Positions 22,965 to 32,254 of a stretch of 64,000 nt of DNA are shown here, in pieces (positions within the stretch are counted from its first letter, which is position 1; each line of letters begins with the position of its first letter). Both the position numbers and the translations under genes were made by a program. The notes under the pieces were generated by a model. It made no database searches. It was not told the origin of the DNA and worked only from the letters and a program-made list of their open reading frames with translations. This stretch comes from Diphasiastrum complanatum (taxonomy: Eukaryota; Streptophyta; Lycopodiopsida; Lycopodiales; Lycopodiaceae). The stretch covers positions 31,003,538-31,067,537 of the forward strand of contig CM055095.1 of assembly GCA_029204225.1 (NCBI GenBank), written 5' to 3'.

Positions 22965-23988
22965 CCATTGATGGAGAGTAGGCACAAGAAAACTCTCTTT
23001 TAATGCCTTCAATCTCACAAAAATCTTGAAATTTATTGGAGATATATTCACCACCTCCATCACTTCTAAGAGCTTTAATCTTGAATGAGAATTGCTTCTC
23101 TACATAAGCTTTGAAAATAAGGAAATGATCAAACACCATAGATTTTGAAGCAAGAAGATATATCCAAGTGAATCTTGTGTAATCATCAATGAAAGTAACA
23201 AAACAAGTGGCTCCTCCCTTGCTTGTAGTTGATGAGAAATGCACATCTGAGTGGATTAACTCCATAGGATGCTTGCTTTTGATAGAAGATCTTGTAAATG
23301 GCTTTTTGTGAGATTTAGCAATAGCACAAGCCTCACAAGGCTTGATCTTCTTGGAGAATGACTTTGGCAAGCCAATAGCTTTGGATTCTTTGATCATAGA
23401 GAGCATGGATTTGTAGTTGGGATGTCCCAACCTCCTATGCCATAATTCCTCCATAGAGAGCTTGTTCACAAGAGCAAAATTACAAGCATTCACATACTCA
23501 TTTGGATCTAGTTTATAGATGCCACCAAATCTAGATCCTAATGCAAGTATCTCATCATTCTTCTTGATAGTGCAAGTATCAACATTGAATTTTACATCAA
23601 GGCCATTATCAAGCAATTGGCCAACACTAATAAGATTCTTGGTAAGCTTAGGTACATAAAGAGCTCTAGAGAGAGAAAGAACTTTAGAGGATGCAAGCTT
23701 CAAGGGAATGTTCCCTATGCCTTCAATAGGACATTCAAAATCATTTGCAGTGTATATTGATTTCTTCACTCCATCATAAGGTGCAATAGAAGAGAAAGAG
23801 TCCTTGGAGCTACACATATGTGAAGAGGCTCCACTATCAATATACCATAGGCCGTCCTTCTTGAAAGGAGTAGATGAGAAACTAGAGACCATAAGAGATC
23901 CCTCTCCATCACTTGCAATAGAGTCTTCCTTCTCATTGGTAATATTGGCTTGCTTGAGTTGATTCTTCTTTTTGAAGCAATTGGTGGC
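22915..23988 (-). CDS. Element C protease and N-terminal integrase
   Basis: Open from the codon after the gag TAG. The frame runs through the rest of the zinc knuckle (ATNCFKKKN) and the protease motif WYIDSGASSHMCSS with YVPKLTKNLISVGQL. The pre-integrase part LWHRRLGHPN...CEACAIAKSHKKPF supplies the H-H-C-C zinc site. The integrase core has LIHSDVHFSS and LRSDGGGEYIS. At YSP (about 22965) the QQN block is shortened by about 4 bases, throwing the frame off, so integrase is split from its catalytic Glu. Confidence 0.9.
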   Translation of the reverse strand, partial: ATNCFKKKNQLKQANITNEKEDSIASDGEGSLMVSSFSSTPFKKDGLWYIDSGASSHMCSSKDSFSSIAPYDGVKKSIYTANDFECPIEGIGNIPLKLASSKVLSLSRALYVPKLTKNLISVGQLLDNGLDVKFNVDTCTIKKNDEILALGSRFGGIYKLDPNEYVNACNFALVNKLSMEELWHRRLGHPNYKSMLSMIKESKAIGLPKSFSKKIKPCEACAIAKSHKKPFTRSSIKSKHPMELIHSDVHFSSTTSKGGATCFVTFIDDYTRFTWIYLLASKSMVFDHFLIFKAYVEKQFSFKIKALRSDGGGEYISNKFQDFCEIEGIKREFSCAYSPSMEWPRERIDLYVNVQNL

Positions 23989-24798
23989 CTAATGACCTTT
24001 CTTGCCACAATAAAAGCACTTGATCTTCTTCTTCTTCTTGAGCTTGGATGATGAAGCATTAGAGGAATCATCTTCCTCCTCATCTTTGTCTTTGGATTTG
24101 ACTTTTTCCTTGCTTGAGGATTGTTGATGTTGGTTCTTGCTCCTCTCTTTGTGCTTATCCTTGGCAAAGAGAGCTTTGCCATCATTATGAGTGAGAGAAA
24201 GCTTGTCCATCCTCAAGAGCTTGTACTCTTGTCTTGATTCTTCTAAAATTAGCACACTTTGGAGAGCCTCCAAACTTGGTAGCTCCTCCTTAATGGCATA
24301 GGATTGGACAAGGTTATCAAATTCACTTCTCAAGCCATTGAGAATGACTTGAACTAGCTCATTTTGATTGATGGAATCACCAATGCAAGCAAGCTCTCTT
24401 TGAATATCTTTTACTCTCAAAACATAACTAGATGCACTCTCATCACTCTTTTGGCTACTTTGAAAGATTTGATTTCTAAGAGTGAGAAGCCTAGAGGTAT
24501 TCTTAGCCTCATAGATAGTCTTGAGACAATCCCAAGCTTCTTTGGCTGTTGTACAAGTACCTATCTCCCTCAATATCTCATTAGAGACATTCATCTTAAT
24601 GTAGTGGAGAGCCATCCTAGCTCTCTTTTTGTATTTTTGAACATCTTGAAGAACTTGTGGTTCTTCTTCAAGGCCAAGAACTATGTCCATCACGTCTTGA
24701 AGGACCAAGATGGACTCCATCCTCATTTTCCAAATTGAATAATTTGAAGTGGTCAATCTTTCACTTGGTTCCAACAAGGATGAACCCATTGAAGACAT
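23989..24798 (-). CDS. Element C gag, ending at a TAG inside the zinc knuckle
   Basis: The likely start is MSSMGSSLLEPSERL at 24798; the same frame is open from 24852. NYSIWKMRMESIL marks the copia gag head, followed by ALHYIKMNVSNEILREIG, AWDCLKTIYEAK and LVQVILNGL. A Lys/Ser/Asp/Glu-rich linker follows, then CFYCGKKGH and TAG at 23991-23989. Sister elements have Phe or Tyr here (GHFANEC, GHYASEC). A Tyr codon changed to TAG explains it simply. The truncated gag would lack the last knuckle Cys. Confidence 0.9.
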   Translation of the reverse strand: MSSMGSSLLEPSERLTTSNYSIWKMRMESILVLQDVMDIVLGLEEEPQVLQDVQKYKKRARMALHYIKMNVSNEILREIGTCTTAKEAWDCLKTIYEAKNTSRLLTLRNQIFQSSQKSDESASSYVLRVKDIQRELACIGDSINQNELVQVILNGLRSEFDNLVQSYAIKEELPSLEALQSVLILEESRQEYKLLRMDKLSLTHNDGKALFAKDKHKERSKNQHQQSSSKEKVKSKDKDEEEDDSSNASSSKLKKKKKIKCFYCGKKGH

Positions 24799-24852
24799 TT
24801 GAAGTGAAGAAAACTCAAATGATGAACAATAAATGTTGTTACACACTTTCAA

Positions 24853-25543
24853 TAGGATCCAATAATTGAGTACTATCTCCTCCTATGAAAGATCTTACAA
24901 CAATTTGTGAATTGATTCTCACTAGCTACTCAAATCTCTCTAAAACAAGATCTATTTCACATCAAATGATGGAGTATAGGCAAAGTTAGGATCTAACACT
25001 CTTAGCACGTGTGAAATACACTAAGAAACCAAATTTGACTCAAATACAATGATATTGCATGAAACAAAATGGCTAAGATCTCAAAACAGTGCCTAGATCA
25101 CATATAGATGAGATTGGCAAGCATACAACTGTGATTTTGGATAAACCAAGCAACCTATTGACCAAACCAAATGTGTCCACCCAGGTCTAGGTGCCCTACC
25201 TAACCCTCTTCAAAAGCTTATAACTTTTGATTGGCTTAACCAAATGGAATGAAACTGATTGCAACAGAAACTAGACAAAAATAGCTTCAAAACAAGCTAT
25301 CAAGCAAGACAAATGGATCAAACATGAGAGAGAACTTCCAAACTGAAATTGGATGTTCCTCACACGTGTCTGAGCACCTGATTCCGTACAGTACTAGGTC
25401 AGACCCAATCAATGTCCTTTTGATCTCTTTTGATCCAAGATTGAACAAGATAGCTAGGAAAATGGGCCTTGACAACTTCTAGCTCAAGATTGATGAAAAA
25501 AATTTCACTTAGACGGATCAAAATGCATGGTAACCTTAGGTAG
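24853..25543 (-). other. Element C leader
   Basis: Untranslated region between the PBS and gag. Contains CACGTGTG boxes near 25006 and 25372. No open frame of note. Confidence 0.7.
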
Positions 25544-25555
25544 GCTCTGATACCA
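25544..25555 (-). other. Element C primer-binding site
   Basis: Minus-strand TGGTATCAGAGC directly abuts the LTR end at 25556. It is an exact copia initiator-Met PBS. Confidence 0.95.
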
Positions 25556-26290
25556 TGTTAAATTTCACACGTGGACTATCCACTACATGTACTTGTGATC
25601 TCCTAAGGTGTGTAGATGCACCAAGATCAAGACTAGATTGAGATTCAAGATCAATCTTGAATCCTATGGCAAAAACACACTACTACATGCATTCAATCAC
25701 TTCCAACTCTCACTCACACATGTGGGAAGTATTCAAAAAATAATCTAAGTAAAAACAAGCTGCTCTCCTCGGGTAGAGAGAGAAAATGCATCAAGAGCTC
25801 TCGGGTAGAGAGAGAAAGCTAAAAATCCAATAACTCACAAAATCCATGAAATCACCAAATCAATTGACTTCAAAATGAGGTATACAATGATACTAGTAGG
25901 TCCATGAGCTACCACTATGCTTAACTATGATTGGACCACATTTTGTCACCTCTTGATCCTATTGGATCATTGATCTATGCACCTCTTAATTCTATTGGAC
26001 TATATTCAAGCACACCTCAATTTCCTATTGGACCTCACAAGGTTCCACCTCTATATCCTATTGGACCTCTTGGAATTCATCAAACAAAAACTTTACACTT
26101 GTCTACGCTCTAATTAGCAAGTGTTTAGCCTCTTACTCTATTTTGGCTCAATAGTGGCATTACAAGTGGAAATGCATAATTTGCCATCTATGCCAAATTT
26201 ATTCCTATCAACATCCTACACCTAGATGCTTGATGTAAAAGACATAAGACCCCTATATCTAACATAGATAATCTTTTTCAATTCTTCACA
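25556..26290 (-). repeat. Element C 5' LTR (735 bp)
   Basis: Nearly identical to 20058-20794. The visible differences are the GTGTGG/GTGG indel and single changes such as ctgtcc/ctatcc. The right flank AATAA repeats the left target site. Confidence 0.95.
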
Positions 26291-26420
26291 AATAACATAA
26301 CACTAAAAACTTCATTCTTCCTTAGAGGGAATGATATGTTTAATGTTACAATTGTCTCTTTACAAAATTGATTTAATGAGTCATGACACTTTAAGATACA
26401 TCTACCCATCATCTATCTGA

Positions 26421-26786
26421 TCAAACCCTTAAGCACTTGATCCTTGTGAAAAATTGGTTCTCTCTTGCATTCTTGAACTTAACAAAGACATCATACACTT
26501 CATCTTTGCTCTTTAGTAGATATATCAAACAAAATCTACTAAAATCATCAATTAAAGTTACATACATCTTAGCTCCACTACTGCTAATTGTAGTAGTTCC
26601 ATGAATATCCGAATGTACAATTTGAAAAGGCTTTGTAGATCTAGATGTAGATCTAGTATAAACTAGTCTATGTGACTTTGACAAAGCATAAGACTCACAA
26701 ACATGATCATTAGCAAGCATACATGTTGGCTGATTCTGACGAATCCCCAAGATACTCAGACAGAGCAACTCAAGAGCACCTCTCAC
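26421..26786 (-). pseudogene. Copia integrase fragment
   Basis: Reads HVCESYALSKSHRLVYTRST, then FQIVHSDIHGTTT and YVTLIDDFSRFCLIYLLKSK. This is the zinc site end and core start of an element E-like integrase (86% or so by eye over the motif blocks). It ends abruptly at IKCLRV; both flanks are lost. Confidence 0.85.
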
Positions 26787-27429
26787 CTTAGACCGAGGAG
26801 GTTTTTGAGAAGTCGAGACTAACGAAGACCGAGAGCCGAGTATGAGAGTCGAGAAATGCTAGTTAGGAATGACAAGCAAGAACTGCGTAAGCCTCATGGT
26901 GAATCACGGAAGATGGAATGACCATGTAGGAACTAGTATTTCTAGGCAAATGTAATAAATGCAAGTAGACTTCGATGGTGACCTCTAGTGGAGCGCATTA
27001 TGCCACTTGTAATTTGTGAAATGTGGAAATTCCACTAGGATGCCACCTAAGGAGCTCTCTTGCTTATTTAAGAGACTCCCTCTTTGTGAAGAGAATCTTT
27101 TTGTGTATTGCATCAACTCCATGCTGAAATGAGAAGATCTTTAATGAGGTTTTTGATCAAGCTAGATTTGCCAATTTTTGGCAATTCTTCACACTCCTCA
27201 AATTTATCTTGATCTATTTACAACTCTCTTTCTAGATGAATGAATGCTTTTAGAAGTGTCTAAAAAATCCAGCTACAAACAAGGAACTTTTGAGACTCCA
27301 ATAGAGAATGATGTCCATGAAGGATCTTTCACCACCTCTTAAAGGATCCCTTACAAGATGTTCCACAAATATGTCTATATACATGTAGCACACTTCAAAA
27401 AGTATACATCATGCCAAGCACATCAATCT
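26787..27429 (-). other. Copia LTR edge and RT scrap
   Basis: At 27190-27204 the plus strand reads AATTCTTCACACTCC, which is an LTR end plus polypurine tract on the minus strand as in element C. Near 27300-27345 the minus strand gives GERSFMDIILY, matching the ERSFMDITLF block of copia RT. The rest (26800-27180) may be a divergent LTR. No gene. Confidence 0.5.
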
Positions 27430-27949
27430 CAAAAGACAAGTCAAAGCAAAAATGCTTCTTTTGTGGAAAGAACGGGCATCTGAATGCTACAAGAGGCTAA
27501 GAGCACAAGTGGAGGAGGACAAACAAGGAAACCTTGCAAAAGAGGAGGAGGAGGAGGATGAAGTAGATGTATTTTTTATGGCATCTACATCCTCACCAAT
27601 AAGCAATAGTAATTCAAGAGACAATTGGTGGATCGACAGTGGGGCTAGCTCCCACATGTCTTGTGAAAAGGACTTTTTCTCAATCTTACACTCTTTCAAT
27701 GCTGCTAAAAAGTTTGTCTTTACTGCAAATGATGAAGAGTGTAGGATAGATGGTGTTGGCACCATCTCTTTGTGTCTAGAATCATCAAAATGCATGGATC
27801 TAGAAAATGTCCTTTATGTACCATCAATCACCAAGAATATGCTTAGTGTTGGTCTACTCTTAGAAAGTGGTTTGGATGTCCACTTTAAGCATGGTGTTTG
27901 TTTCATCTTGAAGAATGATGTTTGCATTGCAAAGAGATTTAAGCATTGA
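27430..27949 (+). pseudogene. Copia zinc knuckle and protease fragment
   Basis: Begins with the knuckle CFFCGKNGHL, then a small deletion shifts the frame to ECYKRLRAQ. An acidic linker and the protease WWIDSGASSHMSCEKDFF follow, then DGVGTISLCLES and VLYVPSITKNMLSVGLLLE. It stops at a TGA after CIAKRFKH. Closest in this window to elements E and F. It has no RT and no LTR of its own. Confidence 0.85.
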
Positions 27950-28591
27950 AGATTGTTTAAGCTGGAAGCTAGTGTTGCTTTTGAGAGGGTGAGCTTGGCA
28001 AAGGAGGAGATCACTCAAGAGGAGATCTTGGCAAAGTGTGACCTTGCTTGCATTGAGGAGGAGCATCAAAAGGAGGAAGAACTTGAGAATCACCCTCAAA
28101 GCATGAGAGTTCCAAGGGAGTCTTCAATGACAATGGCCAAGTCATCAAATTGCATGCAAATTGTCCATTCAAGTGTGCATCTTGTAAGGGTGGTGAGCAT
28201 TGGAGATCTATTATCTTTGAATACTTTTTGGAAAGTATTAGTAGACATGAGGTGACTTGTTTCTTACCTTTAAGATTCATGGTGTTTATTACTTTGTATG
28301 ACAAGACAATGAAATGGGATGCTTTGAAATCTACATTTGTTGTTGATAAAGCAATTTCATTGTATAACTATTTTTATAATAGTTTGAATAGAGTCATAAA
28401 AGATGAAACATCATTTGCTTTGAAAATCTTTGTGTCCACATGCTTTGTGCATGATCATTCCAATGTAAGGACCAAAGATTATCCTATTTCAATGATAGGA
28501 ATAATGGCAGTGTTTTGCTCTTCAAGTAGAGATTGTAGAATCTACTTGTTTTCCACCAAAGAATTTGTCAATGGTGAAAATGTGATCTTTC
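27950..28591 (+). pseudogene. Degenerate copia integrase interrupted by element E
   Basis: The frame at 28150-28596 ends CFVHDHSNVRTKDYPISM and GENVIFL, which aligns with the CFVHIPLETRTKEDPS...RDVIFH block of copia integrase. Sequence upstream is acidic (EEEHQKEEEL) and ambiguous. The match stops at 28591, where the element E LTR begins, so element E inserted into this older copy. Confidence 0.65.
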
Positions 28592-29246
28592 TGTGAAAAT
28601 TGTCAACATTTCCTAGCTAGTTTGAGGCCTAAATTGGCTAAAATTGTAAATAGTTTTGGTTCTGGAGTTTCACACGTGTGAACCAGGCCACAATGTTTTT
28701 ATTTACTGTATTTTTTCAGTATGATGAAGTGTCAAACTTCATACCCTTCAAAATGAGACCATTTTGATGTATTTTGGTCATATAAGCCATTTTTAGCTAT
28801 TTTTCCTATATAGGGAATATCTAGGGTCAAGTACCTTCTAGAGAGAGGAGAGAGAGTCATCTTCCTCATCCATAAATAGTAGGGAAGTCGTGGAGAACAG
28901 GTTGGAGAAACCTTTTGTATGCTTCATTGAGACCAATAGATCATTGTCATTGTTTCTTCCTCCATTGAGAGCATTGTTGTGTGTATTGTCTTCAAGCTAT
29001 TGTGTATGATCTTAGGTGCTTTCCAAAAGTGATAGGCTGATGTATTATGGACTGTATAATGCTATTTTGGGCCGCACTTGATGTTTATGGAAGTTTCCAT
29101 TTGTGATAAATGCTTTTTGATCAAGTTCTTTGCATTCTAGGTAGCATAGAATGTGTTGCCAATTCCTAGCTTATGTAGTTTGGAGTGCAAGCATTCAAGC
29201 CAATGATCTTGGAGTTTAGATCCACTTAGGATCTGTATTTTTCACA
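28592..29246 (+). repeat. Element E 5' LTR (655 bp)
   Basis: Starts TGTGAAAATTGTC and ends TTTTTCACA right before the PBS. It contains the 14-bp palindrome TTCACACGTGTGAA at 28669-28682 and a TATATAG box near 28809. Confidence 0.93.
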
Positions 29247-29258
29247 TGGTATCAGAGC
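29247..29258 (+). other. Element E primer-binding site
   Basis: TGGTATCAGAGC immediately after the LTR, an exact match to the copia initiator-Met PBS. Confidence 0.95.
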
Positions 29259-30418
29259 TGGTTGGCTTCTATTTACAGTAAGTATTCCATTTTTGGTGAT
29301 ATTTGGATGTTTGATCAAGTTCTAGCATGATTTTGCATTGCTTTGTTGATCAAATCTTACTAACCTTTGTTTTGTGAGTTGAACTTGTGGATCAAAAGCA
29401 TATTTCAGGTCTATTGAAGATCAGAGGCTGAAAAGAAACTATTTTGGATCAGATCATAACACCTAATCATTTGTGATTGTGAGGCTTGTGCATATTCAAT
29501 ACTAACAATGTTCTTTTCAATCCTATTGTTGACAATCTCCATTCTTGGATGAACACTCTCCTTAAGTGGATGAAACTTCTCCTTAAGTGGATGACAAATG
29601 CTCTTTTGAGTGAGTTGTAATTCTCCTAAAGGCTGAGCAAAGCTCCCATTTGGATGAAAGATCCCCTTTTTTGGGTGAACATATTGTAAGCTCCATTGTG
29701 AAGAGCATATTGTAAAGATTGTCATCAATTTTGGCATAAATTTTGGTGTACTTTGTTGAGCATGTAAGTAACTCTCCTTATGTAATTTGATTGGAGCATT
29801 TGCTGGAAGGTGTTAACCATTATGCAAGTGTGTTTTCAGGTTCTTAACAGGTTGAGGAACATTCTCATGTGAAGTGATCTTAGATCTACATCTAAACACC
29901 AAGATTTGACAAGATAGTGAAGCTAGTCTTGTGATTCACTAAGTGTGCTCATTCATTCACCTCTAAATCTTGTATTTATCACTTGCTGGAGTTTATAAAC
30001 TTTTAGAAGTGTGGTTTACATGTGGTTTTACAGGTTGAATCAATATCTTAGTGTGTTGATCATATGTTGATCAAGTTTGTTCATTACTAGGTAATCTTGG
30101 CATCCTAGTTTTGGGTATTTTCTAAGAATGCAAGTAACTCTTCACACCATAACTTGATTTGGTCACTTGCTGGAAAGTTTGAGAGCTTAAGCAAGAGTGT
30201 GTTCAGGTTGGTTTGATTTTGTAATCCATTCTTAGTGTGTGCAAAGTGTTGCATGTGTTTCAATCTTCCTTTCTATGCTTGGAAACCATCTAGGTTCAAG
30301 ATAGAAGTGTTTTAGGGTCCTAAATCTTCATAGATCTCTTTATCTATCATTTGTTGAGAGAAAAGTGAGTGCTAAGTGCTTTAGGACAGAACCTAAAAGT
30401 TGAAGAAACATTAGAATC
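29259..30418 (+). other. Element E leader (1.16 kb)
   Basis: Untranslated sequence with loosely repeated phrases built on TTGCTGGA and GTGTGTT near 29770-30220. The minus ORF 29411-29737 is not supported. It is an unusually long leader compared with element F (about 0.8 kb). Confidence 0.6.
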
Positions 30419-32254
30419 ATGGCTTCCAATGGTGGGATCATGCTAGAGTCTAGTGAAAGGTTGAGTTCATCAAACTACTCTACTTGGAAAGTGAGGATGG
30501 AGTCCTTACTTGAGTTGAATGAACTCATGGACATAGTTGCAGAAATTGAAGAGAGACCTCTCACACTTCAAGAGCAACAAAGGTTTGATAAGAAGGCCAA
30601 AAGGGCTCTTCATATCATTAAAATGAATGTTACAAATGAACTTCTCAAGGAAGTTGGAAAGTGTCAAAGTGCAAGTGAGGCATGGAATGCCTTAAAGAAG
30701 CTCTTTGAATCAAAGTCCACATCTAGGGTATTGACCCTAAGGAGACAAATATTTTCTAGTAGGCAAAGAGAGGGTGAAAGTGCTCATGCATTTATCTTGA
30801 GAGTTAAGTCCCTAAGTGATGATTTAGCATGCATTGATGAGAACATAAAAGATGGTGAAATAGTCCAAGTTATGTTGAATGGTTTGCTAAATGAACATGC
30901 TAACCTTGTGCAAAGTTTTGCCATTCAAAGAGTCTTGCCAAGTGTGGTTGACTTGCAAGAAATCTTATTGGCTGAAGAACATAGGTTGCAATCAAAGCTT
31001 GATGGTGCATCCTTGCAAGGTGGAGGTGAAGAGGCTTTCTTCACAAAAGGCAAATTCAAGGGCAAAGGTAAAGGCAAAGGGAAATGGTCCAAAGGTGGTA
31101 ACTTTGATCATGATGATCACTCTTCCTCTTCCTCTTCTACTAAGAACAATAAGTCAAAGTTCAAGTGCTTTTATTGTGGGATAAAAGGTCATTTTGCAAA
31201 TGAATGTTATAAGAAGAAAAGAGAGCAAGGAGAGAGGCAAGGAAATCTTACAATAGATGAGGAAGAACATAACACATGTGAATCACTTGTTATGACTTCA
31301 AGTTTGTTAGCCAACATAGATGATAATGATCCTTGGTGGATTGATAGTGGAGCCTCATCTCACATGACAAGACATAAGGAATACTTTACATCCTTATTGT
31401 CTTATGAGGGAGAAGGTAACATCATCTACACTGCAAATGATGGTCAATGTGACATCAAAGGCATAGGCACTATTCCTATTTTCCTTTCAACAAATAGGAA
31501 AGCAAATCTTGAAAATGTTTTGTACATTCCTTCAATCACTAAGAATTTGCTTAGTGTAAGTCAAATGATTGACAAAGGACTTGATGTGGAGTTCATTGGA
31601 GATGCATGTTTGATAAGTAAATGTGGATCCTTGATTGCTCAAGGTAGGAGGCATGGTAAAATTTTCAAGCTTGATGCATGTGTGATCTCTAATCATGAAG
31701 GATGTATGGCTAGGGAGCAATTGACAAACCAAGAAGTTTGGCACAAGAGGTTGGGCCATCCCAACTTCAAATCTTTGGAGGTAATGGCAAAGAAAGAGCT
31801 TGTTCTTGGTCTCCCTAAAAGTCTTGTTGCAAACAATAGTGTTTGTGAACATTGTGCCTTGTCCAAATCTCATAGACTTGCTTATTCTAGATCTACTTCT
31901 AGATCTAAAGAAGCTTTTCAACTTGTGCATTCTGATATTCATTCTTCTAGTACAACTAGCAATGGTGGGGCAAAGATGTATGCAACTTTCATTGATGACT
32001 TTAGTAGGTATACTTGGATCTATCTTCTTAAAAGTAAGGATGAAGTGTTTGCTGCATTTGTCAAGTTCAAGAATGAAATGGAAAACCAATTCAATACAAA
32101 GATCAAATGCTTAAGATCTGATAATGGAGGGGAATACACCTCAAATAGGTTCAAAGACTTTTGTATAGCACATGGGATTAAGAGGGAGATGTCTAGTCCT
32201 AGGACTCCACAACAGAATGGAGTGGCCGAGAGGAAGAATAGAACCCTTTTGTGA
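30419..32254 (+). CDS. Element E gag-protease-integrase (611 residues)
   Basis: Gag starts MASNGGIMLESSERLSSSNY with STWKVRMESLLEL, ALHIIKMNVTNELLKEVG and LVQSFAIQ. A Gly/Lys-rich stretch (about residues 205-225) precedes the knuckle CFYCGIKGHFANEC. No stop separates gag from protease (WWIDSGASSHMTRHKEYF, about residue 300). Integrase has KRLGHPNF...CEHCALSKSH, LVHSDIHSSS, LRSDNGGEYTS and TPQQNGVAERKNRTL. The frame ends because of one extra T in CCCTTTTGTGAA, where sister elements read NITLCEC or NRSLCEC. Confidence 0.94.
   Translation: MASNGGIMLESSERLSSSNYSTWKVRMESLLELNELMDIVAEIEERPLTLQEQQRFDKKAKRALHIIKMNVTNELLKEVGKCQSASEAWNALKKLFESKSTSRVLTLRRQIFSSRQREGESAHAFILRVKSLSDDLACIDENIKDGEIVQVMLNGLLNEHANLVQSFAIQRVLPSVVDLQEILLAEEHRLQSKLDGASLQGGGEEAFFTKGKFKGKGKGKGKWSKGGNFDHDDHSSSSSSTKNNKSKFKCFYCGIKGHFANECYKKKREQGERQGNLTIDEEEHNTCESLVMTSSLLANIDDNDPWWIDSGASSHMTRHKEYFTSLLSYEGEGNIIYTANDGQCDIKGIGTIPIFLSTNRKANLENVLYIPSITKNLLSVSQMIDKGLDVEFIGDACLISKCGSLIAQGRRHGKIFKLDACVISNHEGCMAREQLTNQEVWHKRLGHPNFKSLEVMAKKELVLGLPKSLVANNSVCEHCALSKSHRLAYSRSTSRSKEAFQLVHSDIHSSSTTSNGGAKMYATFIDDFSRYTWIYLLKSKDEVFAAFVKFKNEMENQFNTKIKCLRSDNGGEYTSNRFKDFCIAHGIKREMSSPRTPQQNGVAERKNRTLL

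Larger units (their letters stand above)
20058..26290 (-). mobile_element. Complete Ty1/copia element, family C
   Basis: A 6233-bp element with LTRs 20058-20794 and 25556-26290, PBS, polypurine tract and all copia domains. It is flanked by the 5-bp duplication AATAA (20053-20057, 26291-26295). I count six substitutions and one 2-base indel between the LTRs, about 0.8% divergence, so it is one of the youngest insertions here. It is nonetheless disabled by a TAG in the gag zinc knuckle and by a frameshift in integrase. Gag, protease, integrase, RT and RNase H are otherwise intact. Confidence 0.96.

Noticed and set aside
29247-29258. tRNA gene at TGGTATCAGAGC sites
   Set aside because: These are 12-base primer-binding sites beside LTRs; no cloverleaf can be formed from the flanks.
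31532-32089. 185-residue minus ORF inside element E
   Set aside because: Antisense shadow of the integrase coding frame, which has the catalytic motifs.
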